DNA of 51,772 nt from NCBI GenBank assembly GCA_029887795.1, contig JARXPE010000007.1:1-51772 (forward strand), given 5' to 3'. A program made the translations under genes and the position numbers. Positions 8,000-16,255 of this stretch are shown piece by piece. Source of the stretch: Thermoproteota archaeon. Lineage in GTDB: Archaea > Thermoproteota > Methanomethylicia > Methanomethylicales > Methanomethylicaceae. The notes beneath the pieces were generated by a model. The model saw only the letters and a program-made list of their open reading frames with translations. It was not told where the DNA came from and searched no databases. Each line of letters opens with the position of its first letter. The stretch's first letter is position 1.

Positions 8000-9706
8000 T
8001 TGCGAGTCCTTATAATCGACGGCTACACCGACGAGCCTGCTGGGTTGGGAGTACCTCCATACATCGATGTCTACCCGAGGTACATAGCTGGCTCCATTTG
8101 GACCTTGGATCCATATGCCGAGATTATTTACGTGACCATAGACTCCGTCCGCGGGGACTTAGAACATTTAAGAGAACTCTCTTCATCTTGCGACCTCTCA
8201 ATCCTGATAGCCGGCGTAACAGTGCCCGGAAAATACCTAAGCGGTGCACCTGCCACCGTCAAGGACGCCCTTAGGCTGCCCTCTTTTTTAAACTCCAAGC
8301 ATACAGCAATATGCGGTCCTGCGGTCAGATTCGGCTTTGCCACAGGTGGCGGTAGCGTAGCACGCATTCCTAAGGAGCTGGAATCCCTTTACACCTTCGT
8401 AATAAAAGGCGACCCGGAGACTGTGGTTCACTCACTGTTAATGGAGAACTTCTCAGAAAAGGTCGACACGGACGCCATCAGACCGTCCTCAGACGCAATA
8501 AATGAATACGCCGCCAGGGGCGCCAGGATAATCCAGCAGCACCCATTCTACCCTGAAGGCCTAATATGTGAGATAGAGACCTTTCGGGGGTGCCCTAGGT
8601 CCATAACTGGAGGTTGCTCCTTCTGCACAGAACCGCTCCACGGTCTGCCTGACTTCAGATCCGTGAAGGGAATAGCAAAAGAAGTCTCGTCCCTGCACTC
8701 CTTCGGCGCCAGGAACTTCAGACTAGGAAGGCAGCCGGATCTTTTAATATACGGCTCAAAGGATCAAAACGACTCCCCTGCCCCATCCCCTTCGGCCCTA
8801 AAGCGGCTATTCTCGTCGGTTAGAAAGGTCGCACCAGATCTTAAGGTGCTTCACATAGACAATGTAAACCCTTCGACTATATTCAACCACCCGGAGGCAT
8901 CTGAGGAGGCGCTTAAGGTCATAGTCTCCCACCACACGCCGGGGGACGTCGCCGCACTTGGCATCGAGTCCGTGGATGAGGAAGTCATACGGAGAAACAA
9001 TCTTAAGGTTTGCCCTGAGGGCGCCATGCTCGCCATAGAGATCATAAATGAAGTAGGTAGAGAGAGGGGCGAGAACGGTCTCCCCCATCTTCTCCCTGGG
9101 GTCAATTTCGTATACGGACTACCAGGCGAGACGAAGGAGACCTTCGATATCAACCTCGAGTTCATGAGGGAGGTCCTAGAAAGAGGTCTAATGGTCCGGA
9201 GGATAAACCTAAGACAAGTGATGGTCCTTCCATCAACGAGGATGGAGTCCGTCGGCGATTACCTCGTCAGGAAACACAAGCACCTCTTCGTTGAGCACAA
9301 GAGAAGAATGCGGAACGAGATAGACCTCCCCATGATCAGGAGGGTCGTGCCAAGGTGGACCGTAATGCGAGATGTTAGAACTGAGCTTGTTGAAGGCGGC
9401 ATGACCTGGGCTCGCCAGATAGGCTCATACCCTATACTGGTGGGCATACCCCGGCAGATGCCCCTCGGCAAATTCGTTGACGTGGTGGTACTGACCCATG
9501 GTCCACGTTCTGTGAGTGGTCTAACTGTGCCCGTCCAAATAAACTCATTAACTATGAAGGAGCTGGAGGCGATACCGGGCATCGGCTCAAGGAGGGCGGC
9601 ATCTCTCGTAAGAAAAAGACCATTCAAAAGCCCCTCCGACCTCCTTTCGAGCATAGACGACCCCTCCCTGATTGAGCCCCTTCTCCCCCTGATGGAGTTT
9701 AAATAG
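8000..9706 (+). CDS. Radical SAM protein with C-terminal helix-hairpin-helix (COG1031-like)
   Basis: A 568-residue protein. Residues 1-160 resemble a cobalamin-binding-like N-terminal domain (VLIIDGYTDEPAGLGVPPYI). The radical SAM cluster motif is CPRSITGGCSFC, a CX7CX2C spacing rather than the classical CX3CX2C, typical of this archaeal family. GVNFVYGLPGETKETFDIN follows in the barrel. The last 60 residues hold a helix-hairpin-helix motif (LTMKELEAIPGIGSRRAASLVRKRPF), which usually binds nucleic acid. The substrate is not known; RNA or tRNA modification is a reasonable guess. TTG 8000 is chosen because it gives MRVLIIDGY; the nearby ATG at 7992 is out of frame. Confidence 0.85.
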   Translation: MRVLIIDGYTDEPAGLGVPPYIDVYPRYIAGSIWTLDPYAEIIYVTIDSVRGDLEHLRELSSSCDLSILIAGVTVPGKYLSGAPATVKDALRLPSFLNSKHTAICGPAVRFGFATGGGSVARIPKELESLYTFVIKGDPETVVHSLLMENFSEKVDTDAIRPSSDAINEYAARGARIIQQHPFYPEGLICEIETFRGCPRSITGGCSFCTEPLHGLPDFRSVKGIAKEVSSLHSFGARNFRLGRQPDLLIYGSKDQNDSPAPSPSALKRLFSSVRKVAPDLKVLHIDNVNPSTIFNHPEASEEALKVIVSHHTPGDVAALGIESVDEEVIRRNNLKVCPEGAMLAIEIINEVGRERGENGLPHLLPGVNFVYGLPGETKETFDINLEFMREVLERGLMVRRINLRQVMVLPSTRMESVGDYLVRKHKHLFVEHKRRMRNEIDLPMIRRVVPRWTVMRDVRTELVEGGMTWARQIGSYPILVGIPRQMPLGKFVDVVVLTHGPRSVSGLTVPVQINSLTMKELEAIPGIGSRRAASLVRKRPFKSPSDLLSSIDDPSLIEPLLPLMEFK

Positions 9707-9735
9707 AATGATGTCCTAGGTATCAGTAGACCATT

Positions 9736-10170
9736 ATGTTCTCCATCAAAAAGATCCTCGTGCCGGTCGACGGCTCGGAATATATGGACAGGACGATCAG
9801 GATGGCTTGCATGCTGGCAAAGCTGCTTGGAGCGGAGGTCACGATCTTGCATGTCGTGGCGATCCCCCAGCCCACAGGCATGGAAGCACTCCCTGAGGCT
9901 TCAAAGCGTTTGGAGGAAGTTGGTAATAAGATCCTTGAAGAAGCCAAGGTAATGGCAGAAGATCTTGGCATCTCGCCCAAGATGGAGATGGACATCTCGG
10001 TTGGCAACCCTGGAACAAGGATAGTCAAGAGGGCGGAGGAGTTGAAGGCAGACCTTATAGTAATCGGTGCGAAGGGTCGGGGCAGGCTTAGGGAGATCTT
10101 GATGGGCAGCGTTGCCAATGCCGTCGTGAACAACGCCCCTTGCCCTGTACTCGTGGTGCGCCCTCCTTGA
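9736..10170 (+). CDS. Universal stress protein (UspA family)
   Basis: A 144-residue single-domain Usp. The start IKKILVPVDGSEYMDR and the ATP-binding signature GAKGRGRLREILMGSVANAVV (about 115-135, the G-x2-G-x9-G-S pattern) indicate an ATP-binding Usp. The role is cytosolic and regulatory, poorly defined. A TTTAAATAG box overlapping the end of the previous gene (9699-9707) places transcription start just before the ATG. Confidence 0.92.
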   Translation: MFSIKKILVPVDGSEYMDRTIRMACMLAKLLGAEVTILHVVAIPQPTGMEALPEASKRLEEVGNKILEEAKVMAEDLGISPKMEMDISVGNPGTRIVKRAEELKADLIVIGAKGRGRLREILMGSVANAVVNNAPCPVLVVRPP

Positions 10171-10206
10171 GAAAAATATGTATAACACCGGCTCTAACTT
10201 TAGAGC

Positions 10207-10965
10207 ATGGATCTCTTTGAAGTAGTAGTCCTTGCGGTGCTGCAGGGACTAACCGAATGGTTGCCCATATCCAGCTCCGGACACTTGGTTCTGGCTGAAA
10301 CTATAATGGGGCTGGACGTACCATTGGGTTTTTACGCCGCCCTACACCTTGGCACACTGCTAGCGGTCATCGTTTACTTCAGGAGTGATCTCATTCACAT
10401 CATGAGCGCTTTTCTCAGAGCGGAGACGTCCAGCGTGGACTTCAAGCTTGGACTTTACGTAATCTCCGGGACAATTCCTACAATCGTCTTGGGGCTCCTC
10501 TTCAGGGACTTTTTCGAGTCGCTTTTCTCAAACCCGCTGGCAGTCGTGGTGGGTCTACTAATAACGGGTTTGCTCCTACTCTCCTCCAAGTTTGGTAGCA
10601 GATCCTTGAATGTAGACATGCCCCGATCTCTTCTTATTGGTCTTTTCCAGGGGTTCGCCATAGCCCCTGGCATATCTAGGAGCGGCGCCACGATCTCCAT
10701 AGCCCTAACTACTGGGGTTAAGTCAAAGGAAGCTTTTCGTTACTCCTTCATCCTTTCAATCCCAGCTATAATTGGCGCCAATGTACTAGAGTTCGGCAGC
10801 GCACTGTCCTTGGGCTACCTATCTGTTCTGGGCTTCATAATCGCCGCGGTAGCTGGCTACGTTGCTATAAAAATCGTCGACCGTGTCATTCTTAGGGAAA
10901 AATTCCATTTCTTCGCGATCTACTGCTTTGGCTTAGCACTGATCTCCCTTATAACCCTGTTATAG
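10207..10965 (+). CDS. uppP: Undecaprenyl-diphosphatase family protein (UppP/BacA)
   Basis: A 252-residue membrane protein with about eight helices and the two catalytic motifs of the family: LQGLTEWLPISSSGHLV (residues 14-30, including the (E/Q)-rich and SGH elements) and PGISRSGATISIAL. It dephosphorylates polyprenyl diphosphates. In archaea the lipid is presumably dolichyl or another polyprenyl diphosphate used in glycan assembly. A TATA-like AAAAATATGTATAA (10172-10185) about 27 nt upstream suggests a leaderless transcript starting at the ATG. Confidence 0.92.
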   Translation: MDLFEVVVLAVLQGLTEWLPISSSGHLVLAETIMGLDVPLGFYAALHLGTLLAVIVYFRSDLIHIMSAFLRAETSSVDFKLGLYVISGTIPTIVLGLLFRDFFESLFSNPLAVVVGLLITGLLLLSSKFGSRSLNVDMPRSLLIGLFQGFAIAPGISRSGATISIALTTGVKSKEAFRYSFILSIPAIIGANVLEFGSALSLGYLSVLGFIIAAVAGYVAIKIVDRVILREKFHFFAIYCFGLALISLITLL

Positions 10966-10994
10966 ATTCAGGCGCCCCATTTATTAACTACTTA

Positions 10995-11009
10995 CGAGAG
11001 GATCTCTCG
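10995..11009. promoter_or_regulatory. Palindrome between TATA box and CBS-protein gene
   Basis: CGAGAG-GAT-CTCTCG is a perfect 6+6 inverted repeat. It lies just downstream of an ATTTATTAAC TATA-like box (10979-10988) and 12 nt before the ATG at 11022, so it would overlap the transcription start. It is a candidate repressor site or 5' hairpin. Confidence 0.4.
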
Positions 11010-11021
11010 GGACTGACCTCT

Positions 11022-11444
11022 ATGGCCAAGGTCAGCGAATTCATGACAAAGAAAGTGGTCACGATCTCTCCTGAGGCATCGGTTTTGGATGCTTCCGTTC
11101 TCATGGCTGAAAAGAACATAGGCAGTGTGGTTGTCGTGGATGGTAAAATACCAGTTGGAATAGTCACAGAGAGGGACATTATTGCAGGTGTCGTTTCAAA
11201 GCACCTCTCCCCCGAGAAGACACTCGTTAAAGATGTCATGTCCAAACCGCTTGTGACATGCACGCCTGACTGCAACATAGACGAGGCTGCCTCCCTTATG
11301 CAGGCCCACAAAATAAAGCACCTCCCAGTCGTCAGGGGTGAAGCGCTCATAGGGATCTTCACTACGTACGATCTGATGGTTGCTAGGGGTCACGAATACG
11401 ATAGAATTCAGGCAACCATCGCCGAGCTGATGAAGGAGAAGTGA
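11022..11444 (+). CDS. Protein of two CBS domains
   Basis: A 140-residue protein made entirely of a CBS pair (about 7-57 and 72-125). Each domain has the usual hydrophobic-I-G-x-x-V-V-V and G-I-x-T-x-x-D elements (IGSVVVVDGKIPVGIVTERDI; LPVVRGEALIGIFTTYDLM). Stand-alone CBS proteins sense adenine nucleotides and act on partner enzymes or channels. The partner is not evident from neighbours. A T-rich tract follows the stop (11450-11459). Confidence 0.9.
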   Translation: MAKVSEFMTKKVVTISPEASVLDASVLMAEKNIGSVVVVDGKIPVGIVTERDIIAGVVSKHLSPEKTLVKDVMSKPLVTCTPDCNIDEAASLMQAHKIKHLPVVRGEALIGIFTTYDLMVARGHEYDRIQATIAELMKEK

Positions 11445-11445
11445 C

Positions 11446-11459
11446 CCCCTCTTTTTTTC
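11446..11459 (+). terminator. T-tract terminator after CBS gene
   Basis: CCCCCTCTTTTTTTC directly follows the CBS-protein stop. There is no strong hairpin. A U-rich tract of this kind is the signal used in archaeal termination, including FttA-dependent termination; fttA is in this window. Confidence 0.4.
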
Positions 11460-11610
11460 TAATATTTAAAAATTTCATTTTTTATGAAATCCCTCATAAA
11501 TGATGGGACAATTTTTGAATTGCAGAATCTTTCTGAAGTAATCGCTCTAAAAGTGGTCTTCTGGCACAACCCTTCACTAATCTGACCCTCTACTAAAACT
11601 GTCAAAAATT

Positions 11611-11706
11611 TGGCGGGCCTGAAGGGATTTGAACCCTTGACCAATGGGTTAAGAGCATCGGCCGCCTGATGGCGTCCACCGCTCTACCGTACTGAGCTAC
11701 AGGCCC
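11611..11706 (-). tRNA. tRNA-Lys (anticodon CTT) with 19-nt intron
   Basis: The reverse complement gives acceptor GGGCCTG/CAGGCCC, D arm GCTC/GAGC, T arm AAGGG-TTCAAAT-CCCTT, discriminator G and an encoded CCA. The anticodon arm closes only if 19 nt (11657-11675) are removed; the result is GTGGG-CTCTTAA-CCCAT with anticodon CTT. The intron therefore splits the 5' strand of the anticodon stem between positions 30 and 31 rather than the canonical 37/38 site. It contains a CGCC-ATCA-GGCG hairpin, in keeping with a bulge-helix-bulge splicing substrate. The exact cut sites are inferred from folding. Confidence 0.88.
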
Positions 11707-11730
11707 TAAGTCTTTCCGTAAAAGGAACAA

Positions 11731-11738
11731 AAATTTAA
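11731..11738. promoter_or_regulatory. Symmetric TATA box shared by tRNA-Lys and dphB
   Basis: AAATTTAA is centred 29 nt from the tRNA-Lys 5' end on one side and 27 nt before position 11762 on the other. It can serve both divergent genes. Confidence 0.5.
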
Positions 11739-11770
11739 GAGTTTCTCTCCATTCCAACTCAGTGGTCAAA

Positions 11771-12571
11771 ATGGGCTCATTAAGCTTCATCGGTCTCGGT
11801 CTTTCTGACGAGAAGGGTATGAGCCTCTACGGTCTTGAGCTTGCTAGGGCTGCAGACATTGTCCTACTTGAGACCTACACCAACGTCATGCCTTCCCTGA
11901 ACATCCAATCCCTAGAGGCGCTTATCAGCAAGGAGGTCAGAAGAGTTAACAGGCAGTTTATCGAGGACGGGAACTCCCTGCTCAGGGATGCCTCCGAGAG
12001 AGACGTTGCCTTATTAGTCCCCGGGGATCCATTTGTAGCCACCACCCACATTGAACTTAGGGTTAGGGCTGAGCGCATGGGCATACCCGTAAGGGTTGCC
12101 AACGCCCCCTCCATTATATCGGTTGCACCGGGTGTTGTAGGACTCCAGAACTACAAGTTCGGCAGGTCTGCAACCATAACCTTTCCCGACAACTACTCGG
12201 AGGTCCCCTACGACACGCTCAGCCAAAACCGTAAAGCGGGTCTACACACCCTGCTCTTCTTGGATCTTAGGGCGGAGGAGGGGCGCTACATGTCTGTCCC
12301 AGAGGGCATTAGTCTTCTGATGCAAATGGAGTCCCGCAGGCACGAAGGTGTGATCAGTCCAGGCACACTCATGATAGGGATCGCAAGGGCCGGCTCCCCA
12401 GACCAACTCGTGAGGGGTGGCAGGGCTGAAGAGCTCGCCTCCCTGGACTTCGGTCCGCCCCCACATTCCTTAATAGTCCCCGGAAGGCTCCACTTCATGG
12501 AGGCGGAGGCTCTCGAGGTACTGGCAAAAGTCGATAGGTCTCTATTAAGCAAGAACATCGACAGATCTTAA
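11771..12571 (+). CDS. dphB: Diphthine synthase
   Basis: A 266-residue SAM-dependent methyltransferase of the tetrapyrrole-methylase fold that methylates the modified histidine of elongation factor 2 on the way to diphthamide. Signatures are LSFIGLGLSDEKGMSLYGLELARAAD, the LLVPGDPFVATTH glycine loop, and VANAPSIISVAPGVVGLQNYKFGRSATI. These are characteristic of DphB and distinguish it from the cobA paralogue at 45.6 kb. ATG 11771 is used; a GTG at 11762 coincides with the predicted transcript start and would give a leaderless message three residues longer. Confidence 0.93.
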   Translation: MGSLSFIGLGLSDEKGMSLYGLELARAADIVLLETYTNVMPSLNIQSLEALISKEVRRVNRQFIEDGNSLLRDASERDVALLVPGDPFVATTHIELRVRAERMGIPVRVANAPSIISVAPGVVGLQNYKFGRSATITFPDNYSEVPYDTLSQNRKAGLHTLLFLDLRAEEGRYMSVPEGISLLMQMESRRHEGVISPGTLMIGIARAGSPDQLVRGGRAEELASLDFGPPPHSLIVPGRLHFMEAEALEVLAKVDRSLLSKNIDRS

Positions 12572-12588
12572 TATTTGTCTTTATCCAC

Positions 12589-12900
12589 ATGATCGATAAG
12601 TGCATGGTGACTATAATGGACGACGAGGTCGCAAGGGCAAAATTGAACCGCTACATCAACTACACCGAGGCGGTATTTAGAGAAATGACTGTTTATCCGC
12701 CCAACAACCCTGATCTCTCCTCAAAGCTTCAGTACAACCTCTCCTTGGCGAGGCAGTACTTCGAAGACTCGAAGTACTACTTTGGAAGGGGAGACTTTAT
12801 TACCGCTCTAATATGTATCGCATACTGTGAGGGGCTGCTGGACGCCTGCAGGAACCTCGGATGGCTGAAGTACGAGTGGGGTTTTGAAGGTAGGGGGTGA
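12589..12900 (+). CDS. DUF357 protein
   Basis: A 103-residue all-helical protein matching the archaeal DUF357 family: a tyrosine-rich core SLARQYFEDSKYYFGRGDFITALICIAYCEGLLDACRNLG, ending with LKYEWGF. The function is unknown. It abuts ribL (stop TGA followed at once by the TTG of ribL), a neighbourhood I associate with archaeal FAD synthetase genes. The true start could instead be the ATG at 12604 or 12616. Confidence 0.85.
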   Translation: MIDKCMVTIMDDEVARAKLNRYINYTEAVFREMTVYPPNNPDLSSKLQYNLSLARQYFEDSKYYFGRGDFITALICIAYCEGLLDACRNLGWLKYEWGFEGRG

Positions 12901-13371
12901 TTGAATTTGGGCAAAGGTAAGAGAGTACTCGCCGCGGGCTGCTTCGATCTGCTCCACTATGGGCATCTCAGGTACCTTGAGGAGGCAAAGAAGCTCGGTG
13001 GCGAAGGCGCCGAGCTCATAGTTGTTGTAGCTAGGGACTCCACAATCCTGAACAGAAAGGGCAGACCTCCGGTCATGAAGGAGGAGCATAGAAGGGCTTT
13101 GGTCGAAGCCCTTAAGCCCGTGGATAGAGCAATCTTGGGCGGTACGGATTTTGACACCCTCTCAGTGATTAAAGATGTGAAGCCCGACATAATCGCCCTG
13201 GGCTACGACCAAGACGACCTAGCCGAACTCCTCTCCAAGCAAAACTTGGGCGTAAAGGTGGTAAAGCTTGACAAGTACGGCGAGGTGAGCTCCTCCATGA
13301 TCAGAAAGATCATATATTCTACAAACCCCGTCAAACAAGGACCTTCAACTGGACCAGATCCCCGTCCTTAA
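12901..13371 (+). CDS. ribL: FAD synthetase (archaeal RibL)
   Basis: A 156-residue nucleotidyltransferase of the cytidylyltransferase-like fold that transfers AMP to FMN to make FAD. It has the signatures GCFDLLHYGHLRYLEEAKKLG (with HxGH), a cysteine-free middle and SSSMIRKII (the ISSTxI-like C-terminal motif). Start TTG 12901 follows the DUF357 stop directly; another TTG lies two codons on. The 3' end overlaps the convergent ribK gene by 41 nt, so the two enzymes that make FMN and FAD sit tail to tail. Confidence 0.9.
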   Translation: MNLGKGKRVLAAGCFDLLHYGHLRYLEEAKKLGGEGAELIVVVARDSTILNRKGRPPVMKEEHRRALVEALKPVDRAILGGTDFDTLSVIKDVKPDIIALGYDQDDLAELLSKQNLGVKVVKLDKYGEVSSSMIRKIIYSTNPVKQGPSTGPDPRP

Positions 13372-13999
13372 GCCCGAGCCTCTTTCTCACACTCTCCCCC
13401 GCTATTACCTCTACGACGTCTTGACCGTAGTGCGTCCTATGAATTAATAGGAGGGCACCATCCATCTTATCGTTTATCTTGGCTTTGAAGCACTTCACGT
13501 CCCCATAAGTCCTTTCCCCGTTCACGAATCCCTTCACAACTATCCCTGGTAGTAGCTCGAGCTCCTTCCTGGCCCTGATATCCTCTATGGACCTGAGTCT
13601 GAGGTTCAGCGTCCCAGGGTATGGCTTGAACCCAAGCTTTTCCTCGAACTGACCACTGTACCCGCTCTTGGTAACGTAGTACGCGCCTTCCCCAAAACCC
13701 GTGAACACTGTCCCGCTCATGAAGAAGACGTTCCTCCCCTCCTCGAAACCTGTCCTCAAAACCTCGTAGACTTCTCTTAGTGCAGACAGTCCCTTCTTAG
13801 TGATGAGGATGCTCTGCCCCTTGGGTAGCATCTCCCTGTCTATGTACCCCTCCCTTACCAATCGCAGCAGTCTCCTCGATGCGGTCTGCTGCGAGACACC
13901 CATTATCTTACCGAGCTCCTCTGTCCCTACCACCACCCTCCTCTTGTGCCCGCCCAGGTTTAACAGATGGTACAGGGTGAACCACTCCTCACTATTCAA
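13331..13999 (-). CDS. ribK: CTP-dependent riboflavin kinase with N-terminal winged helix
   Basis: A 222-residue archaeal RibK. Residues 1-90 form a winged helix-turn-helix (LGKIMGVSQQTASRRLLRLVREGYIDRE). Residues 95-222 are the kinase barrel with GTVFTGFGEGAYYVT, KLGFKPYPGTLNLRL and a C-terminal RLGLKDGDLVQLKV. It phosphorylates riboflavin to FMN with CTP. The fused HTH suggests that it may also act as a flavin-responsive regulator, as in RbkR-type proteins; that is inference. Its start overlaps the end of the endonuclease V gene by 8 nt. Confidence 0.92.
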   Translation of the reverse strand: MNSEEWFTLYHLLNLGGHKRRVVVGTEELGKIMGVSQQTASRRLLRLVREGYIDREMLPKGQSILITKKGLSALREVYEVLRTGFEEGRNVFFMSGTVFTGFGEGAYYVTKSGYSGQFEEKLGFKPYPGTLNLRLRSIEDIRARKELELLPGIVVKGFVNGERTYGDVKCFKAKINDKMDGALLLIHRTHYGQDVVEVIAGESVRKRLGLKDGDLVQLKVLV

Positions 14000-14612
14000 G
14001 CCTCGCCCTCCTCGCTATCTCTCTTGATATTTTATGCGCGAGAAATAAAGGCTCCGGAACCTTGTGCCCTCTGATACATCCCGATACGATCTTAACACTC
14101 TCCTCCAACGTAACCTTATTCCCCACACTCACGTAGATCCTCCCCAAGACCTTTCCTAAGACTTTTCCGTCCGCAACAATTGTGTCGCCCACAATAACCG
14201 AGCCTTTGATCCTCAATCTTCCCTTGGCTACACCAATACTCGGAACGTTGAAAACCACGCCGAAATGAGCAGCCAAGCCGCACCGCCGAGGGTGGCACAC
14301 CCCATGTCCATCCAGCATAAACACATCAGTCTCATCTCTAATATTTTTCATCAGCCTAAAGATAATTGGCATCTCCCTGAAAGCTAGGAGGGTGGGTATG
14401 TACGGCACATGGACCTCAGCCTCGGCGATCTCGACCTCCATAACCTCGAGCTCAGGATAGGATAGCAAAACGGCAGCACCATATCCCTTACCCTTGGCAT
14501 ACGCCACGTCGATTCCGCAGACGCTCCTTGGCTCCTTTGCGAGCCTTTCCTCTATCACCTTTTCTGACAGCCTTCTTTGAGCCTCGACCGCCCTCCTAAC
14601 ATCAAAAATCAT
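13992..14612 (-). CDS. nfi: Endonuclease V
   Basis: A 206-residue nuclease that cuts DNA (or RNA) one base 3' of deoxyinosine, repairing deaminated adenine. Motifs visible are CGIDVAYAKG (catalytic Asp), a VPYIPTLLAFREMP block that includes the PYIP wedge, DGHGVCHPRRCGLAAHFGV and IGVAKGRL. The length is normal. It is followed by ribK with an 8-nt overlap, presumably cotranscribed. Confidence 0.93.
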   Translation of the reverse strand: MIFDVRRAVEAQRRLSEKVIEERLAKEPRSVCGIDVAYAKGKGYGAAVLLSYPELEVMEVEIAEAEVHVPYIPTLLAFREMPIIFRLMKNIRDETDVFMLDGHGVCHPRRCGLAAHFGVVFNVPSIGVAKGRLRIKGSVIVGDTIVADGKVLGKVLGRIYVSVGNKVTLEESVKIVSGCIRGHKVPEPLFLAHKISREIARRARLE

Positions 14613-14678
14613 AGTTTTCCCTCAATACAATGCAGGGGTCCCAGATATCACTTTAATTTTTGCTTTTTTACCTTGTCC

Positions 14679-16250
14679 TCAGGAGATCAATCTTGAATAG
14701 ACCCCAATAAATACGGGTCCCCTTACGTCGATCTTTCCGCCCTTGCTGGTGATGTACCTCATCCCGACTTCGGTCAGCCTGAGGTTTATGTCGCTGAGGA
14801 GCTTCGCCATCCTGACCCTCAACTCCACCTCTCCCTCCCTCTCTATCTTAGCAGCGGCTGCCTTGGCTATAGCGTCCACGTACCTGATCTTGGTCCTCAC
14901 GCCCTTCTCCCTTGCCTCCTCTATGACCTTCACCTTCTCCATGCCTTTTTCAGGAACACCGAGCACGTTTGCGTTGTAAACCACGATCTCGTTGAAGGCT
15001 GCCGGTCCAACTAGCCTCACATTCGGATCTGGCTCAAAGACCTTCACTGCAACCCTCCTCCCACCAACTAATCCCTCATAAGCCAAGAACTCGCATGGGC
15101 TATTTGCGTCCCTGTTCTCCTCGATCGCCCTGACTATCGCCTTCTCCACAGCCTTTCCCTCCTCAGTTGTGGGCTCATCTATGAACTTGATCTGCCTCGC
15201 CAGCGCCGCATCCGACAAGATCCACTCGCCGTAGAACTGTGGATACGAGAGCTCCCTCACATCATTGTAGCCGTAGAGCAGGGCAGCAACCCTCTCCACT
15301 CCGATCCCTATGTTCAGTACAGGGAACTCTATCCCGTACCTTGCGAGTGCGATGGGGCTGTATAGCCCGAAGTCCACGACCTCGAACCACTCAGATCCAC
15401 CCAGCCTAGCAAAGACCTCGTATTCGGTCCCCGGTGCGTAGTACTTTGCCGTTATCTTCTTTCTCTCGAACCTGACATCCTTAAATCCCAATCTCTTCAG
15501 TATCTCTCCAGCCACAGTCTTCCCGTCCTCCACCGAGACCTCCTCGTCCATTATGACCGAGGATGCTGCATGGTGGAACTTCAGGTGCCTGGCGTCCTCC
15601 TGTTGCTCCCTCCTCGCCCTCAGCCCCACTGAGAAGAGCATGATTGGTCTCTCCAGTTTGTGCTGCACCGCCGCACACGTGAGGAACCACGCGCTAGTCA
15701 TATGTGACCTCAGAAGCTGCCTCGTCGGGATCGGCTCCAGCTTGCTGAACTGCGGAAACGCCTCATTCAAGATCTTCAGTGCAACTGTGTCCTCCACGTT
15801 CAGCGCCTCGGAGATCTTCTCAACAAGGTCATCCCCATCGATCCTGCCCTTCTTGTAGTCGTGGAGCGTCGCTCTTAGCCTCTCGAGGCTGTCTTCATCA
15901 ACGGGAGCGCCAGCCCTCCTTATCGCATCTATCTCCTTTGACCCTATGCCCACGTCTGGTCTGGGCAGGGTGGCTAGGTAGTAGCACCTGTCTAGTATCG
16001 CTGGTGCCTCGCTCCCGTACTGCTTGTATATGTCCGCCTCGTCGACTATCATAGGGTTGACCACCTCGTCGAACCCTAGGTCTAGATAAGCCTCCCGGAG
16101 CCTGTTTATCGTCTCCATGAGCACGTGCGGGCTCCCCTTTCTCCCCGCCATGAAGGCTCCCTTCCCCCCCACGAGGCTCCCCGTCTCCCTCCAGCACCCC
16201 TCAAAGTCCCTTTCCGCCTTCTCCAAGATCTCCCTAATGTTTATTCTCAT
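14679..16250 (-). CDS. sepS: O-phosphoseryl-tRNA(Cys) synthetase (SepRS)
   Basis: A class II aminoacyl-tRNA synthetase (523 residues, normal length) that charges tRNA-Cys with O-phosphoserine; SepCysS (not in this window) then converts it to cysteine. It resembles known SepRS from the start (EKAERDFEGCWRETGSLV) through RPIMLFSVGLRARREQQEDARHLKFHHAASSV to motif 3 NIGIGVERVAALLYG. The enzyme is largely confined to methanogens, Archaeoglobus and some uncultured archaea. ATG 16250 is chosen because GGGGTGA sits 5-6 nt upstream; an in-frame GTG at 16259 would overlap the translin-family gene by 4 nt. Confidence 0.94.
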   Translation of the reverse strand: MRINIREILEKAERDFEGCWRETGSLVGGKGAFMAGRKGSPHVLMETINRLREAYLDLGFDEVVNPMIVDEADIYKQYGSEAPAILDRCYYLATLPRPDVGIGSKEIDAIRRAGAPVDEDSLERLRATLHDYKKGRIDGDDLVEKISEALNVEDTVALKILNEAFPQFSKLEPIPTRQLLRSHMTSAWFLTCAAVQHKLERPIMLFSVGLRARREQQEDARHLKFHHAASSVIMDEEVSVEDGKTVAGEILKRLGFKDVRFERKKITAKYYAPGTEYEVFARLGGSEWFEVVDFGLYSPIALARYGIEFPVLNIGIGVERVAALLYGYNDVRELSYPQFYGEWILSDAALARQIKFIDEPTTEEGKAVEKAIVRAIEENRDANSPCEFLAYEGLVGGRRVAVKVFEPDPNVRLVGPAAFNEIVVYNANVLGVPEKGMEKVKVIEEAREKGVRTKIRYVDAIAKAAAAKIEREGEVELRVRMAKLLSDINLRLTEVGMRYITSKGGKIDVRGPVFIGVYSRLIS

Positions 16251-16255
16251 ACCAC

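Noticed and set aside
8851-9165. Long minus-strand ORFs inside the COG1031 gene and similar ones inside sepS, taw1 and rtcA
   Set aside because: Antisense shadows caused by codon composition, with no ribosome binding sites or recognisable domains.
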